Positions 11,501 to 19,997 of a stretch of DNA of 64,000 bases are shown here, piece after piece. The notes under the pieces are model-generated. The model was not told the origin of the DNA and ran no database searches. It saw only the letters and a list, made by a program, of their open reading frames with translations. The position numbers and the translations under genes are program-made. The DNA comes from Bacteroidota bacterium. Lineage in GTDB: Bacteria > Bacteroidota > Ignavibacteria > Tepidaquicellales > Tepidaquicellaceae. The DNA lies in contig JAFDZP010000005.1 of the NCBI GenBank assembly GCA_018266835.1, forward strand, positions 558,001 to 622,000, in the 5' to 3' direction. How positions within the stretch are numbered: the first letter of the stretch is position 1; every line of letters starts with the position of its first letter.

Positions 11501-13027
11501 GATTCAAAAGATTTCCAGTTGCAGTACTTTCTAAAATTAATTCCCGGACTTACAGATGCGAGAGGTCTTCTCAACGGAAAAATAAATGCCGATGGTTCTG
11601 TATCGTCTCCGAATCTTACCGGCTCATTAAAGATAACTGAAGGCAATATGTTCTTAAGCACAACAGGTATGCCTTATAATTATACTTTTGCTGCAAGCAC
11701 CTCTAACTCAAAATTAGTTATAGATAACTTAAGTGTTTCAAACATAGATGAAGATTCGCGTCATCTAGATTTACGTGGCACAATCGATTTCACGGGAATG
11801 AAAATCAATGATATCGATTTAACTACTTCAGGTGATATGGTTATCATAGATAAGAGTGTTGAACGAAATGATTTGGGAGTTTATGGTTATCTGCTCGGCG
11901 GTCCCGGCACTCCGCCAATAACCGTAAAAGGCAGTCTTGATAAATTAAAAATCGGCGGACAGTTTTTAGTAAAGGATGCAACAATTTCTTCAGTGCCTAT
12001 GAATGGCTCAGGATATAATACTGAATCCGATGAATTCACCTATGTAAATGCTGCAGTAGATACAACAAAAGGAAAAGATTCTTTGATTGCAATCACTCAA
12101 AAAGATTACAGAAAAGTAAATCCTTTTGAAAAATATAAATATGTTACAATAGACAGCATCTCAAAAACGAGCCTGATAGATTTTGATTTAAATGTTAAGA
12201 CAACTAAAACTATTTACGTCTCCATTGATTTTAATAATCTTACAAAGGATAGATTATTCGGTGAAGTACAGGCAGACTTGACTATGAAAACTCAGGGCAA
12301 AGACATCGTTGCAAATGGTAGACTTGATGTAGTCGGCAATTCATATTATAAACTATATCGCAATTTTAAGATCAGTAACAGCAGCGTAACATTTGACGGA
12401 CCCATTGATGATCCTTCAATAAATTTGCAGGCAATTTACACAGGTACAAAAGCAAATAATCAGATTGGCGCATCTTCAAACAGTGAAGTTCAGGTAATGG
12501 CAACAATTACAGGAAGAGTAAGCAAGCCGACAGTTGAACTAAAGCTTCTTGAAAACGGAGGCGAAGTTTCAAGCTCAGATGCACAGGGTGATGCAATTAC
12601 ATATTTACTCTTTGGTAAATTTAAAAATGAGTTAACTGCTTCCGAAAGACAATCAGTAGCAACAACAGTAGGAACAACTGTTGGCTCAAATTATGTTTCA
12701 TCTATATTATCATCAACTGTCCGCGATGTACTTCCCTTCCTTGTAGATGCAGAGTTCAATTATACAGAAGGGAAAGTTCAGGATACAGATGTTCAGTTGA
12801 CATCGGAGTTCGGAGATGCTACAGTGAAAGTCGGTGGACAATTATTTAAAGAAGTAAAAAACTTTGATTTTGTAGTCGAGTACCCGCTGAATAAAATGTT
12901 TAATCTTGATTTGCCTGAAACACTTCTAATGCAGTTCTTCCGTCAGGAAGTAAGTAATACGATTATCGGAGGTGACTTAACATCTACAAATACCGGAGTA
13001 AAAATTATTTACAAGATTAAATTTTAA
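8507..13027 (+). CDS. tamB: TamB-like translocation/assembly module protein (AsmA superfamily)
   Basis: The 1506-residue protein has one N-terminal membrane helix (residues ~7-28), a very long repetitive beta-rich body of the AsmA/TamB type, and a C-terminal TamB (DUF490) domain. That domain includes the 'YLLFGKFKNELTASERQ' segment and ends in IIYKIKF. In other bacteria TamB is anchored in the inner membrane and spans the periplasm as a hydrophobic groove, working with an Omp85 barrel in outer-membrane biogenesis and implicated in phospholipid transport. The length is similar to that of FCB TamB proteins. The Omp85 gene follows immediately but convergently. A sigma-54-like promoter at 8461 suggests regulated expression (inference). 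Confidence 0.9.
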   Translation: MNKYLKLALKILLGIVIFVVVLVVGLYFFIQTDTFNNIALNFGKDKLNESWAGKNSNIQIESLHGNILKGLTINKGSIITEKDTLLTFNYITLKYDIWGLLNKEIRLDYLTINSPKINLTKVKDADSLVWNFTKLFSSSTEPNDTSTSAFDWGISIKKFKIENGTFRTSGDSVTVPGAQPKFMKEFDFNNFLAANLEIEFTVDYFKDYKNISMKNLSFNTNSDFKIKHLNFDAGINIKDTVTDLWNFNLITDRSNIKFDKLKMNRFDPFDSNSFNNIKNKNLEADIKIEKFNFKDLRYFLPTVDMLDSTVNLSLNVKGKYGDFYINDLTLRLPDSYLNIKGRVQKLDTPDSMYMDVTVNNMAVLPSDVLAVYYNSAIKNYADVGKVFANIEYKGTYHNFYSKFDINTTNAGGVYGNANLDLDKENYSGKIQTSNFNLGKILKDNSLNSRLNMTTSFDGTGFALNRMHANVNYNISGSSFAGYDIRSSTGKINTAGNNIRLNVRHISSMGSVSAAGRVNIANMKNPVYNVKGNVSRFNLAALTKKSEDKSNLNLSFDVNGRGSGLNNINGNFNFDIKQSYYGKYEIPQTPLTVNLKNGGSTAFIDAKTDFLQFSANGSTNFASITKVVMQNITVISEGINRKLALDSLNQNNVVPVSYSSFTSNDNFDLAYDLKILDSAKANKILIPFGIQFDGNVNGKISNTNSQFASLTKLNVKNFVYEDTVILLKDFNSDIDFKNNYALASADNGLNSVDLNLNATGDKTQFGKNIIDSLVMKFNLANSEGKINLFARQDTARSVYMNGNINLAAAEIKTIIDTIKMDYGNYHATNNKAWIVNYYPNEKVNFEQFAVQSRGAIVDIKGDYALKGASDLKLESQNLMLSDVFAIIEASDTTNIVRKSPNPLGGSIKEIVIDFKGNKENPLITGRVISDSLLYGDTLFGSMKADFKYENQIADVNAVLKNATDSKGSLTVKANMPYANPLGSDTSSSDFASLPVKVELDSKDFQLQYFLKLIPGLTDARGLLNGKINADGSVSSPNLTGSLKITEGNMFLSTTGMPYNYTFAASTSNSKLVIDNLSVSNIDEDSRHLDLRGTIDFTGMKINDIDLTTSGDMVIIDKSVERNDLGVYGYLLGGPGTPPITVKGSLDKLKIGGQFLVKDATISSVPMNGSGYNTESDEFTYVNAAVDTTKGKDSLIAITQKDYRKVNPFEKYKYVTIDSISKTSLIDFDLNVKTTKTIYVSIDFNNLTKDRLFGEVQADLTMKTQGKDIVANGRLDVVGNSYYKLYRNFKISNSSVTFDGPIDDPSINLQAIYTGTKANNQIGASSNSEVQVMATITGRVSKPTVELKLLENGGEVSSSDAQGDAITYLLFGKFKNELTASERQSVATTVGTTVGSNYVSSILSSTVRDVLPFLVDAEFNYTEGKVQDTDVQLTSEFGDATVKVGGQLFKEVKNFDFVVEYPLNKMFNLDLPETLLMQFFRQEVSNTIIGGDLTSTNTGVKIIYKIKF

Positions 13028-13050
13028 AAAAATATTTAATATTGTTAAAC

Positions 13051-13085
13051 AAAAACGCGATGCTTTTAAATATTGCGTTTTTTAT
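13051..13085. terminator. Bidirectional terminator between tamB and the Omp85 gene
   Basis: AAAAACGC (13051-13058) pairs with GCGTTTTT (13075-13082), with A- and T-runs on both sides. It can end both convergent transcripts. Confidence 0.75.
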
Positions 13086-13129
13086 ATACCAATAATTAAA
13101 ACTCTATCTTATAACTTACAACTCATAAC

Positions 13130-15013
13130 TTAAAACGCCTGACCTATCCCGAAATGAAAAGCGAATTTAGATAATTCTCTTTTCGATGGGTCATATAGTT
13201 TATACCCCACATCAAATCTTATCGGTCCGATAAATAAATTATATCTTATACCCGCACCTATATCCAGTGCAATTTCTTTGAAATTAAAATCAGAAGCTTT
13301 GTTCCAGATGTTACCGTAATCCACAAATACAACTGCGCCCAGATTTTTCAGAAAACCTTTTGAACGTGGGAACAGATCTTTTCTCATTTCAAAACTACCT
13401 TCCAATAAAAAATTTCCGCCATCTTCGGGTTTATCTACCATTCCGTTTTCCTGTGCATTCCATCCTCGTAAGCTGCTTCCCCCTCCGCTGAAAAATTTAT
13501 AGATTGTCTGAACAGGCACCAATTTATCTCCCGAACCGTATTCAAAAATACTCCCGACTTTAAAAGCAGCTGCAAGCACAGGACTTCTTTTCTTTGAACC
13601 CAGCTGAAAATAAAATCTGTTAGCGGTATATGCTTTCAAATATTGTGAATAATTTAAATTCCAGTTGAAGGCATTCAAAACTAATTTGGGTATTAATCCC
13701 GCGCTTCCAACTATAACCGAATGATATAGCCCCTTTGTCGGGTTAAATGCATCATTAGTATTATCATGTGTTACCGTAAGACTGAGGACTGAATTAAAAA
13801 GATCCAGAGTAGAATCCTTATCGTAATATTTAAAGCGGACAATTTCCTCGTTTAATTCTAATGAAGCGTTGTTATAAAATGTATGGTCTGAAATAAAATA
13901 ATTAAGTATTGTTGAGTTACCTGCATAATAATTTCTAAACTGTTCAAGATTATATAATCCCAAGGTAATTTTATCTGTAAGAGTTGACCTTTTATTGAAA
14001 GCATATGGCTGTGTTACTCCTGCGGAAAATTCAAAACGGTTTATATCTAATGTATTTACCAGTGCGCTTGCAGTGAGATTCAATACCTTACCGCCGCTCC
14101 AGAAATATTTATTTACATACTGTGCTCCGCCTCCAAAGAAAAATTTATTGTCTATTGATTGCCCTGTAATGAAAGGTGTTATCTCTGTTCTGTTGGTCAG
14201 ATTAATGTTAATTGTAAAATTCGCCTTAGTACCCTCTATACTCTCCACCACAGCTCTTGCGCTTTGTACAATTGCATACTTGGAAATATTTCTTTCAGTC
14301 ATAAGCCTTACTTCCTTACTGTATCTGTCACCTTCTTCGTATTCAATCATTTTATACATCAGTTTTTCATCTACTCCATATTTGTTATCGTTAATATTTA
14401 TTTTCGTCTTCCCGAAATAAAAAATAGTATCAGCATTCTCAAAATAAATATCCACTGTACAGGAGGTATCATGTTTTGTTACGATAGTCCCCTGCTCCTG
14501 CCTTACTGTGGCATTCATGTAGCCCATATTCTGCAGTAAATCAACAATGCGGTTTGTCTGCTGGATAATTAAAACTTTATTGTAATATCTTTTACTTCTT
14601 ATAGATTTAATGCTATCCATAGAAGCCCTCGCTTCAGCAGATATTTTTTCAAGACCGTTATATTTCAGACTATCAATTCTGTAATGTCTTCCTTCTTTGA
14701 TAATAAATTGTATAAATGCTTCTTTCTCTTCCAAGTCATACTTCACAAGAGTATCAACCTTTGTTTCAAAATATCCGTTATCAAAATAAAATTTCTCCAT
14801 TTTGAAAATATCTTCACCAAGAACACTGCGCGTAAATACATCAACTTTATTTATACCTATTACATCTGCAAGCGCATTATCTTCTATAGAAGAAGTATCT
14901 TTATGAATGAACTCTATTTTTCCGACCTTTAAAATTTCCTGTGAGTGAAGTGATAAAAACGGAAGTGCCAGTAAAAGGAATGTAAATAAAAACTTGTTTT
15001 GAAAAAATCTCAT
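13130..15013 (-). CDS. Omp85-family outer-membrane assembly factor (BamA/TamA-like)
   Basis: The 627-residue product has a signal peptide (MRFFQNKFLFTFLLLALPF, cleavage near HSQ). An N-terminal POTRA-like region of ~280 residues follows, then a 16-strand barrel ('surface antigen') domain. The Omp85 loop-6 signature is present as GGGSSLRGWNAQENG, and the chain ends in phenylalanine (GIGQAF), as outer-membrane barrels do. It is shorter than BamA (~800 aa, five POTRAs) and closer to TamA. Together with its position beside tamB, this favours a TamA-type partner. The C-termini of the two genes face each other across a shared terminator, so they are not one operon. BamA itself is expected elsewhere in the genome. 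Confidence 0.85.
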   Translation of the reverse strand: MRFFQNKFLFTFLLLALPFLSLHSQEILKVGKIEFIHKDTSSIEDNALADVIGINKVDVFTRSVLGEDIFKMEKFYFDNGYFETKVDTLVKYDLEEKEAFIQFIIKEGRHYRIDSLKYNGLEKISAEARASMDSIKSIRSKRYYNKVLIIQQTNRIVDLLQNMGYMNATVRQEQGTIVTKHDTSCTVDIYFENADTIFYFGKTKININDNKYGVDEKLMYKMIEYEEGDRYSKEVRLMTERNISKYAIVQSARAVVESIEGTKANFTININLTNRTEITPFITGQSIDNKFFFGGGAQYVNKYFWSGGKVLNLTASALVNTLDINRFEFSAGVTQPYAFNKRSTLTDKITLGLYNLEQFRNYYAGNSTILNYFISDHTFYNNASLELNEEIVRFKYYDKDSTLDLFNSVLSLTVTHDNTNDAFNPTKGLYHSVIVGSAGLIPKLVLNAFNWNLNYSQYLKAYTANRFYFQLGSKKRSPVLAAAFKVGSIFEYGSGDKLVPVQTIYKFFSGGGSSLRGWNAQENGMVDKPEDGGNFLLEGSFEMRKDLFPRSKGFLKNLGAVVFVDYGNIWNKASDFNFKEIALDIGAGIRYNLFIGPIRFDVGYKLYDPSKRELSKFAFHFGIGQAF

Positions 15014-15090
15014 GCTTTATAAACTAAGTAGTAATTGGTAGTACTTTTAAAATATATAAATAACTCATTAATGTATGCAGTAAACCGTTA

Positions 15091-15993
15091 TCAGTTTCCT
15101 AAATTTTTCATGCATTTCATTATATCCACACCCTTTCCTAATGCGCCTTTGAACAAATCACCTTTTTTATCGAGACGTTTAAAAATATTTTTAATATTAA
15201 AATCCTGAGGAGTCAACCCTTTCTTCAGTTCTTTCCATTCAAGCGGAGTAGAAACCGTCGCTCCCGACTTCGGCCTTGCACTGTAAGGACATGCAAGCGT
15301 CTGCCCTTTTCTGTTTTGTAAAAAATCTATGTAAACTTTTTTATTTCTGTTCTTAGTCATACGTTCTATGCTGGTAATATCAGGCAGCAAATCATGAACT
15401 TCCTGCGCAATTACGTGGGCAAATTCCTTTGCAATTTCATAATCATACTTTGCGCCGAGCGGAATATAAATATGAATCCCTGTTGCTCCCGATGTCTTGC
15501 AATATCCCTTTGCCTTAGCTTTATCAATTACTTCCTTTACAGCCTTTGCAGTTTCAATTACTGATTCAAAATCTATTTCAAGCGGATCTAAATCTATTGC
15601 GATAAAATCCGGTTTATCTAATTTTTTTATTCGTGAAAACCATGGATTGATTTCTACGCAGCCAAGATTCACCATATAAAGCAGTGTTTCCTTATTCTGG
15701 CATATTAGATAATTTATATTTTCATCATTTGATTCTGAGAAAATTTCTTCAGTCTGAACCCAGTCAGGCGGCATATCTCCCACATCTTTCTGAAAAAAAC
15801 TGTGACCGTTTATTCCGTTAGGATTGCGCAGCAAAGATTCCGGTCTGTCTTTGAGATAAGGCAGGATATATTTTGAAATCTTATCATAATACTCCAGCAA
15901 ATCTCCTTTTGTATATTTCTCCTTAGGCCAGAAAATTTTCTGCAGATTTGTCAGCTTAAGTTCACGTTTATTTACTTTTACAATTTTATCCAT
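15091..15993 (-). CDS. Stand-alone LigD polymerase/primase domain (NHEJ)
   Basis: The 300-residue protein corresponds to the POL domain of bacterial LigD, an archaeo-eukaryotic-primase fold that adds ribo- or deoxynucleotides at broken ends. The catalytic acids are visible as IDLDP (D134, D136) and VYIDF (D223). The SGATGIHIYIPL segment (from residue 168) and the ACPYSARPKSGATVSTPLEW block are also diagnostic. It is the last gene of the Ku-PE-LIG-POL operon and starts 1 bp after the stop of the ligase gene. In most bacteria this is a domain of one large LigD; here it is a separate gene with its own ATG. No ligase or phosphoesterase remnant is attached. Confidence 0.93.
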   Translation of the reverse strand: MDKIVKVNKRELKLTNLQKIFWPKEKYTKGDLLEYYDKISKYILPYLKDRPESLLRNPNGINGHSFFQKDVGDMPPDWVQTEEIFSESNDENINYLICQNKETLLYMVNLGCVEINPWFSRIKKLDKPDFIAIDLDPLEIDFESVIETAKAVKEVIDKAKAKGYCKTSGATGIHIYIPLGAKYDYEIAKEFAHVIAQEVHDLLPDITSIERMTKNRNKKVYIDFLQNRKGQTLACPYSARPKSGATVSTPLEWKELKKGLTPQDFNIKNIFKRLDKKGDLFKGALGKGVDIMKCMKNLGN

Positions 15994-15994
15994 A

Positions 15995-16942
15995 TTATTT
16001 TTTTGCTTTTTCTTTTACTACTTCTTTAGCAGACTTATCTTCACGCAATCCCATGTAAACCGGATGCCTCATTATGCTGTCACCGGTCCAGTTTGAAAAT
16101 TTTATCTCACATACAACCTTCGGCTCAACCCATGTAACGGGATTGTTCGGCAGCACTCTTTTTTCAAACGGTGAAGTTTCCCTTACATATTTCTGCAGTT
16201 TTTTATAAAGCTCTTTTAATCCTTCTTCATCAAATCCCGTTCCAGTGTGCCCAATGTATTTTAATTTTCCTTTTTCATAAACTCCGAGTATAAGCGCGCC
16301 AAAATAACTACGCGAGTTTCTCGGTTCAGTATATCCGCAAATCACAGCTTCCTGTCTTTGCTCAGCTTTTATCTTCAGCCATTCTTTAGTGCGCACATTC
16401 TCATAATATTTGCTGTCGATTTTTTTTGCAACAAGTCCTTCAAATCCCTGCTTAGCTGCCTCCTTAAATAGTTTTTTCCCGTGCTGCTCATAATGTTCAC
16501 TGAATTGTATCAGTTCTGATTTAGGCAGTACTTTTTTCAACAACTCTTTACGTTCCAGCAAAGGATATTCTTCGATTTTTTCATCACCATACCAGAGGAT
16601 ATCAAACACATAATACACGATATTACCTTCGCGGGTTCGTTTATAATTCTGGATTAACTGAAAATCCGGAATTCCTTTTTCATCTAATACAACTACCTCT
16701 CCATCAAGCACTACATCGTGCTTAACTTTTTTCAACTCTTTTCTTATCTGCGGGAATAATTCATCGAACGATAAATAATTTCTTGAAACCAGCTTAACAT
16801 CTTTTTTAAAAATTTTTGAAATCACCCGGTAGCCGTCATACTTAATTTCATATACCCAGTCTTTACCGTCGAAAGCTTTATCGGTCAGAGTTGCAAGCAT
16901 AGGTTTCAGATTATATGCATAGGGAGATTCTTTGCTTTTCAT
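15995..16942 (-). CDS. ligD: Stand-alone LigD ATP-dependent DNA ligase domain (NHEJ)
   Basis: This 315-residue protein is an ATP-dependent DNA ligase of the LigD type. The nucleotidyltransferase motif I is EIKYDGYR with the adenylated lysine K34. Further family motifs are LDGEVV, FDILW, EGLVAKK and the WLKIKAEQRQEAVICGYTEP boundary to the OB fold. It seals double-strand breaks after end processing. The start codon overlaps the stop of the phosphoesterase gene by 4 bp (ATGA), which suggests translational coupling. The length equals that of the isolated catalytic core with OB domain and lacks both flanking LigD domains, which are encoded as neighbours. Confidence 0.93.
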   Translation of the reverse strand: MKSKESPYAYNLKPMLATLTDKAFDGKDWVYEIKYDGYRVISKIFKKDVKLVSRNYLSFDELFPQIRKELKKVKHDVVLDGEVVVLDEKGIPDFQLIQNYKRTREGNIVYYVFDILWYGDEKIEEYPLLERKELLKKVLPKSELIQFSEHYEQHGKKLFKEAAKQGFEGLVAKKIDSKYYENVRTKEWLKIKAEQRQEAVICGYTEPRNSRSYFGALILGVYEKGKLKYIGHTGTGFDEEGLKELYKKLQKYVRETSPFEKRVLPNNPVTWVEPKVVCEIKFSNWTGDSIMRHPVYMGLREDKSAKEVVKEKAKK

Positions 16943-17700
16943 TTACTCGTTTTCTTTAATGATTTCTCTTTAGTAGTTTTTTTCGCAGTAGATTTTTTTT
17001 CTTCCTTTGGTTTCAATAATTTCAGCTTTGGCTGTTTCTTCGGTGCTGATTTTTTCCCTCCGGATTTTTTCTTTTCTGATTCTTCATCATACTCAACACC
17101 CTCTTCCTTCGCCTGAGCTTTCTTTAAACTTTCAATTGTCTGCTTTGAAAGCACAGAAACATCTTTCTTGGTTAAGTCTTCTTTACTTGCGTATTCGTCC
17201 TTATGCTTTATCATAAGCCATGAGTTATCATCCTTACGCATGTTCACCAATGCAAATTCCCCTTTCAGTTTTTTTCCCAGCAGCGCAAATTTCACATCAC
17301 CTTTTTTTAACATTTTGTTCATAATCTTTTCATTTTCTTCTTTATCATCGCTTCCTCCTACCGGAATGTAATATCCGTTATCCCATACAATCACCTGCCC
17401 TGCTCCATAATTTCCTTTAGGAATAATTCCTTCGAAATCTTTGTAATCAAAAGGATGGTCTTCAACCATCATTGCCAGTCTTCTTACACTTGGGTCAAGC
17501 GATGGTCCTTTAGGCACCGCCCAGCTCTTTAACACCCCGTCAAGCTCCAATCGAAAATCATAATGAAGATGCGATGCCGAATGTTTCTGTACAGTAAATA
17601 TCAGCTGCTTCTTATCTGACTTAGCTTTAGCCTTCTTTGCCCCTGAAGGCTCCTTTGTCTTTTTGAAATCTCTCTTCTTATTATATTTTGTTAAGCTCAT
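16939..17700 (-). CDS. Stand-alone LigD 3'-phosphoesterase domain (NHEJ)
   Basis: This 253-residue protein is the PE domain of LigD, which trims 3'-phosphate and 3'-ribonucleoside ends. Residues expected from the characterised Pseudomonas enzyme are all present, shifted by two: H40, H46, D48 and R50 in QKHSASHLHYDFR, then H82 and Y86 in VEDHPFDYKDF. The N-terminal ~30 residues are Lys-rich, and residues ~200-253 form a Lys/Glu-rich tail, probably disordered and possibly DNA-binding. It overlaps both Ku (4 bp) and the ligase gene (4 bp). The order PE-LIG-POL of the separate genes repeats the domain order of PE-first LigD proteins. Confidence 0.93.
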   Translation of the reverse strand: MSLTKYNKKRDFKKTKEPSGAKKAKAKSDKKQLIFTVQKHSASHLHYDFRLELDGVLKSWAVPKGPSLDPSVRRLAMMVEDHPFDYKDFEGIIPKGNYGAGQVIVWDNGYYIPVGGSDDKEENEKIMNKMLKKGDVKFALLGKKLKGEFALVNMRKDDNSWLMIKHKDEYASKEDLTKKDVSVLSKQTIESLKKAQAKEEGVEYDEESEKKKSGGKKSAPKKQPKLKLLKPKEEKKSTAKKTTKEKSLKKTSK

Positions 17701-18467
17701 GCTGCTTTTCTTGAAACGCTTTTCTTTAACAGCGTCATTAAGTTTTTAGATGTAGTATTCTTAGGTGCTTTGCCCTTAGGAGTTATTTTCTTTCCTTTCG
17801 CTTTCTGCTCAATTATTTTTTTCAGTTCACTGATGTAAGTATCTTTGTAATCCTTTGGATTAAATTTGTAATTCAATTGCTTTATCAGTGACTCTGCCAG
17901 TTCAACTTCTTTTGCAGAGACTTTTGTGTTATCAGGAATTTTTAAATCTTTCGGGCTTCGCAGTTCATCCTGAAATCTTATCTGATTAAATATTAGAATA
18001 TCATTGTAAACTCGCACAACTCCTATATGCTCCCTGTTCTTCAAAACAAATCTTCCTATGCCAACCTTCTTGGTTTTCTTAATCGCCTCTATCAATAAAG
18101 CATAAGGTTTTGTACCTGATTTTTCCGGCTCGAGGAAATACGGCTTTTCATAATACACCGTATCGACACCTTTTTCATCCACGAAGTGAACTATATCAAT
18201 CGTATGGGTTTTCTCAACGTTTGCACTTTCAAAATCTTTATCGGTAAGGATAACATAATCGCCTTCCTTATATTCATAACCTTTTACGATATCTTCATAG
18301 GGAATTTCCTTCCCATCGTCTCTGCAAACGCGCGCAAATCTCACCTGACAATGGTCTGATTTTCTTAACATGTCCAAGTCAAGATTATGGCTCTGTGTTC
18401 CTGAGTACATCTTCACAGGAATATTTACCAGACCGAAACTGATTGAACCTTTCCAAATAGATTTCAT
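17697..18467 (-). CDS. ku: Ku homodimeric DNA end-binding protein
   Basis: This 256-residue protein is a bacterial Ku. The N-terminus MKSIWKGSISFGLVNIPVKMY is the family signature, followed by the RVCRDDGKEIPYEDIVKGYEY segment and the LIEAIKKTKKVGIGRFVLKNREH core of the ring. Ku forms a homodimeric ring that threads onto DNA ends and recruits LigD. The C-terminal ~35 residues are Lys-rich (KGKKITPKGKAPKN), as in many bacterial Ku proteins where the tail contacts DNA. It lies 18 bp downstream of the FAD/Rieske gene, so it is probably cotranscribed with it, and it overlaps the PE gene by 4 bp. Confidence 0.96.
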   Translation of the reverse strand: MKSIWKGSISFGLVNIPVKMYSGTQSHNLDLDMLRKSDHCQVRFARVCRDDGKEIPYEDIVKGYEYKEGDYVILTDKDFESANVEKTHTIDIVHFVDEKGVDTVYYEKPYFLEPEKSGTKPYALLIEAIKKTKKVGIGRFVLKNREHIGVVRVYNDILIFNQIRFQDELRSPKDLKIPDNTKVSAKEVELAESLIKQLNYKFNPKDYKDTYISELKKIIEQKAKGKKITPKGKAPKNTTSKNLMTLLKKSVSRKAA

Positions 18468-18485
18468 GATAATTGTATTTAAATT

Positions 18486-19991
18486 TTATTTAATTTTTTC
18501 AAGATTACTTAACGCGGGACCATTTATAACATTTCCCATCTTATCAAATCGCGAACCATGGCACGGGCAGTCCCAACTTTTCTCTGATGAATTCCACTGA
18601 ACAATACATTTTAAGTGAGGACACACTGCAGAAAATTTATGAAGCGTTCCGCTCTCATCCCTGTACACTGCAATTTTACTTAAGCCGTCACGAATCAATG
18701 CGCCTTCTCCGTTCTTTATATCTTTAACATTACTTTCATCACCCGGAGTTATGTAATCAACAAACTGAGCTACAACATTCACGCCTTCTTTTATAAATTC
18801 ATCGGCCGACCATAAACTTTTTCTTTTCGGATTGTATAATTCTTCCCATGGATTTTTATATCCGCAAATCATGTCCTTAAGTAAAATTCCTGCATAAGCG
18901 GCGTGTGTCATTCCCATTCCTGAGTCACCCGTGGCTATGTAACAATGTTTTTCATTTTCGGGATCTTTACCTATGAAACTCAGTCCGTCAACAGGCTCCA
19001 TAACCTGTCCCGACCACTTATATTTCATTTGCTTTAACTGACTGAAATGCTGATAAGCCCATTCATCAAGGCACTGAAATCTTTCTTCGGGATTATCTTC
19101 CTGTCCTGTCTTATGGTCTTCACCGCCGACAATTAAAATCTCATCTTCACCGTCGTGATATCTTCTTATATAATGATACGGGTCGGCATCATCCCAGTAC
19201 AAACCTTCCGCGATATAATTTTCAGGAATTGTGTAACCGATTACATAAGTTCTGTACGGAGCCTGCTTTGTATGTATTGCAAGATAATCACTGATAGGAC
19301 TGTTTGTTGCAGTAACAACATTCTTAGCAGTAATTACCGATTTGTTCGCAAGCGTTATTTTTGCTCCCTCATCGTTTTCTTCTATTCCTTCTGCATGTGA
19401 GTTCGTATAAATTTTTCCTCCGTACTTTAAAATAACTTCACATAATCCGTTCAAAAATTTTAGCGGATGAAACTCTGCCTGATTCGGAAATTTTAAACAC
19501 GGATAATTAAATGATTCCAGAGGAGAAGTCTCTGCTATCTCAATTTGCAGTCCTGCTCTCACGCATGCTTCATATTCCTTCTGAAGTTCATCTGCATCTT
19601 CATCAGGCTTGAATAAAAGATATCCGTTAACTCTTTTAAAATCGCAGTCGATTTTTTCATGATTAATAATTTCTTCAATTGCATTTATTGCAGCAGTCTG
19701 GCTCTCTGCAGCAAGCTTTGCATTTTCCTTGCCATGAATTCTTTCTATTTCATAATATCTGTCATCAATAACATTAGTTATGTGAGCAGTTGTTCTGCAC
19801 GTCTCACCGTCACCGATTTTGCCATCATCAATTATTACAACCTGCTTACCTTCTTTGCTTAAAAAGTAGCCGGTTAAAAGTCCTGTAATGCCGCCGCCGA
19901 TGATGCAGACTTCCGTGCTGATATCACTCGTTACAGGTGTAAAATCCCTCGTCCTAACTGTTGACTTCCAGATTGAATTTGTCGGTTCCAT
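18486..19991 (-). CDS. FAD-dependent oxidoreductase with C-terminal Rieske domain
   Basis: The 501-residue protein has an N-terminal DAO-type flavin domain with the dinucleotide motif VCIIGGGITGLLTGYFLSKEG near residue 30. The last ~90 residues are a Rieske [2Fe-2S] domain with CPHL and CPCHGSRFD, giving the Cys-x-His and Cys-x-x-His ligands. Such fusions are widespread in environmental bacteria, and their substrates are mostly unknown (amine or amino-acid oxidation is a guess). No signal peptide is visible, so it is probably cytoplasmic. It sits between a small hydrophilic protein (6 bp upstream) and Ku (18 bp downstream), in a probable NHEJ/stress operon. Confidence 0.88.
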   Translation of the reverse strand: MEPTNSIWKSTVRTRDFTPVTSDISTEVCIIGGGITGLLTGYFLSKEGKQVVIIDDGKIGDGETCRTTAHITNVIDDRYYEIERIHGKENAKLAAESQTAAINAIEEIINHEKIDCDFKRVNGYLLFKPDEDADELQKEYEACVRAGLQIEIAETSPLESFNYPCLKFPNQAEFHPLKFLNGLCEVILKYGGKIYTNSHAEGIEENDEGAKITLANKSVITAKNVVTATNSPISDYLAIHTKQAPYRTYVIGYTIPENYIAEGLYWDDADPYHYIRRYHDGEDEILIVGGEDHKTGQEDNPEERFQCLDEWAYQHFSQLKQMKYKWSGQVMEPVDGLSFIGKDPENEKHCYIATGDSGMGMTHAAYAGILLKDMICGYKNPWEELYNPKRKSLWSADEFIKEGVNVVAQFVDYITPGDESNVKDIKNGEGALIRDGLSKIAVYRDESGTLHKFSAVCPHLKCIVQWNSSEKSWDCPCHGSRFDKMGNVINGPALSNLEKIK

Positions 19992-19997
19992 TCTATT

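Noticed and set aside
16939..18467. Frameshifts splitting one ligD gene
   Set aside because: Each part has its own ATG in an overlapping ATGA context and complete domain borders. A broken fusion would leave partial domains, so I treat them as separate genes.
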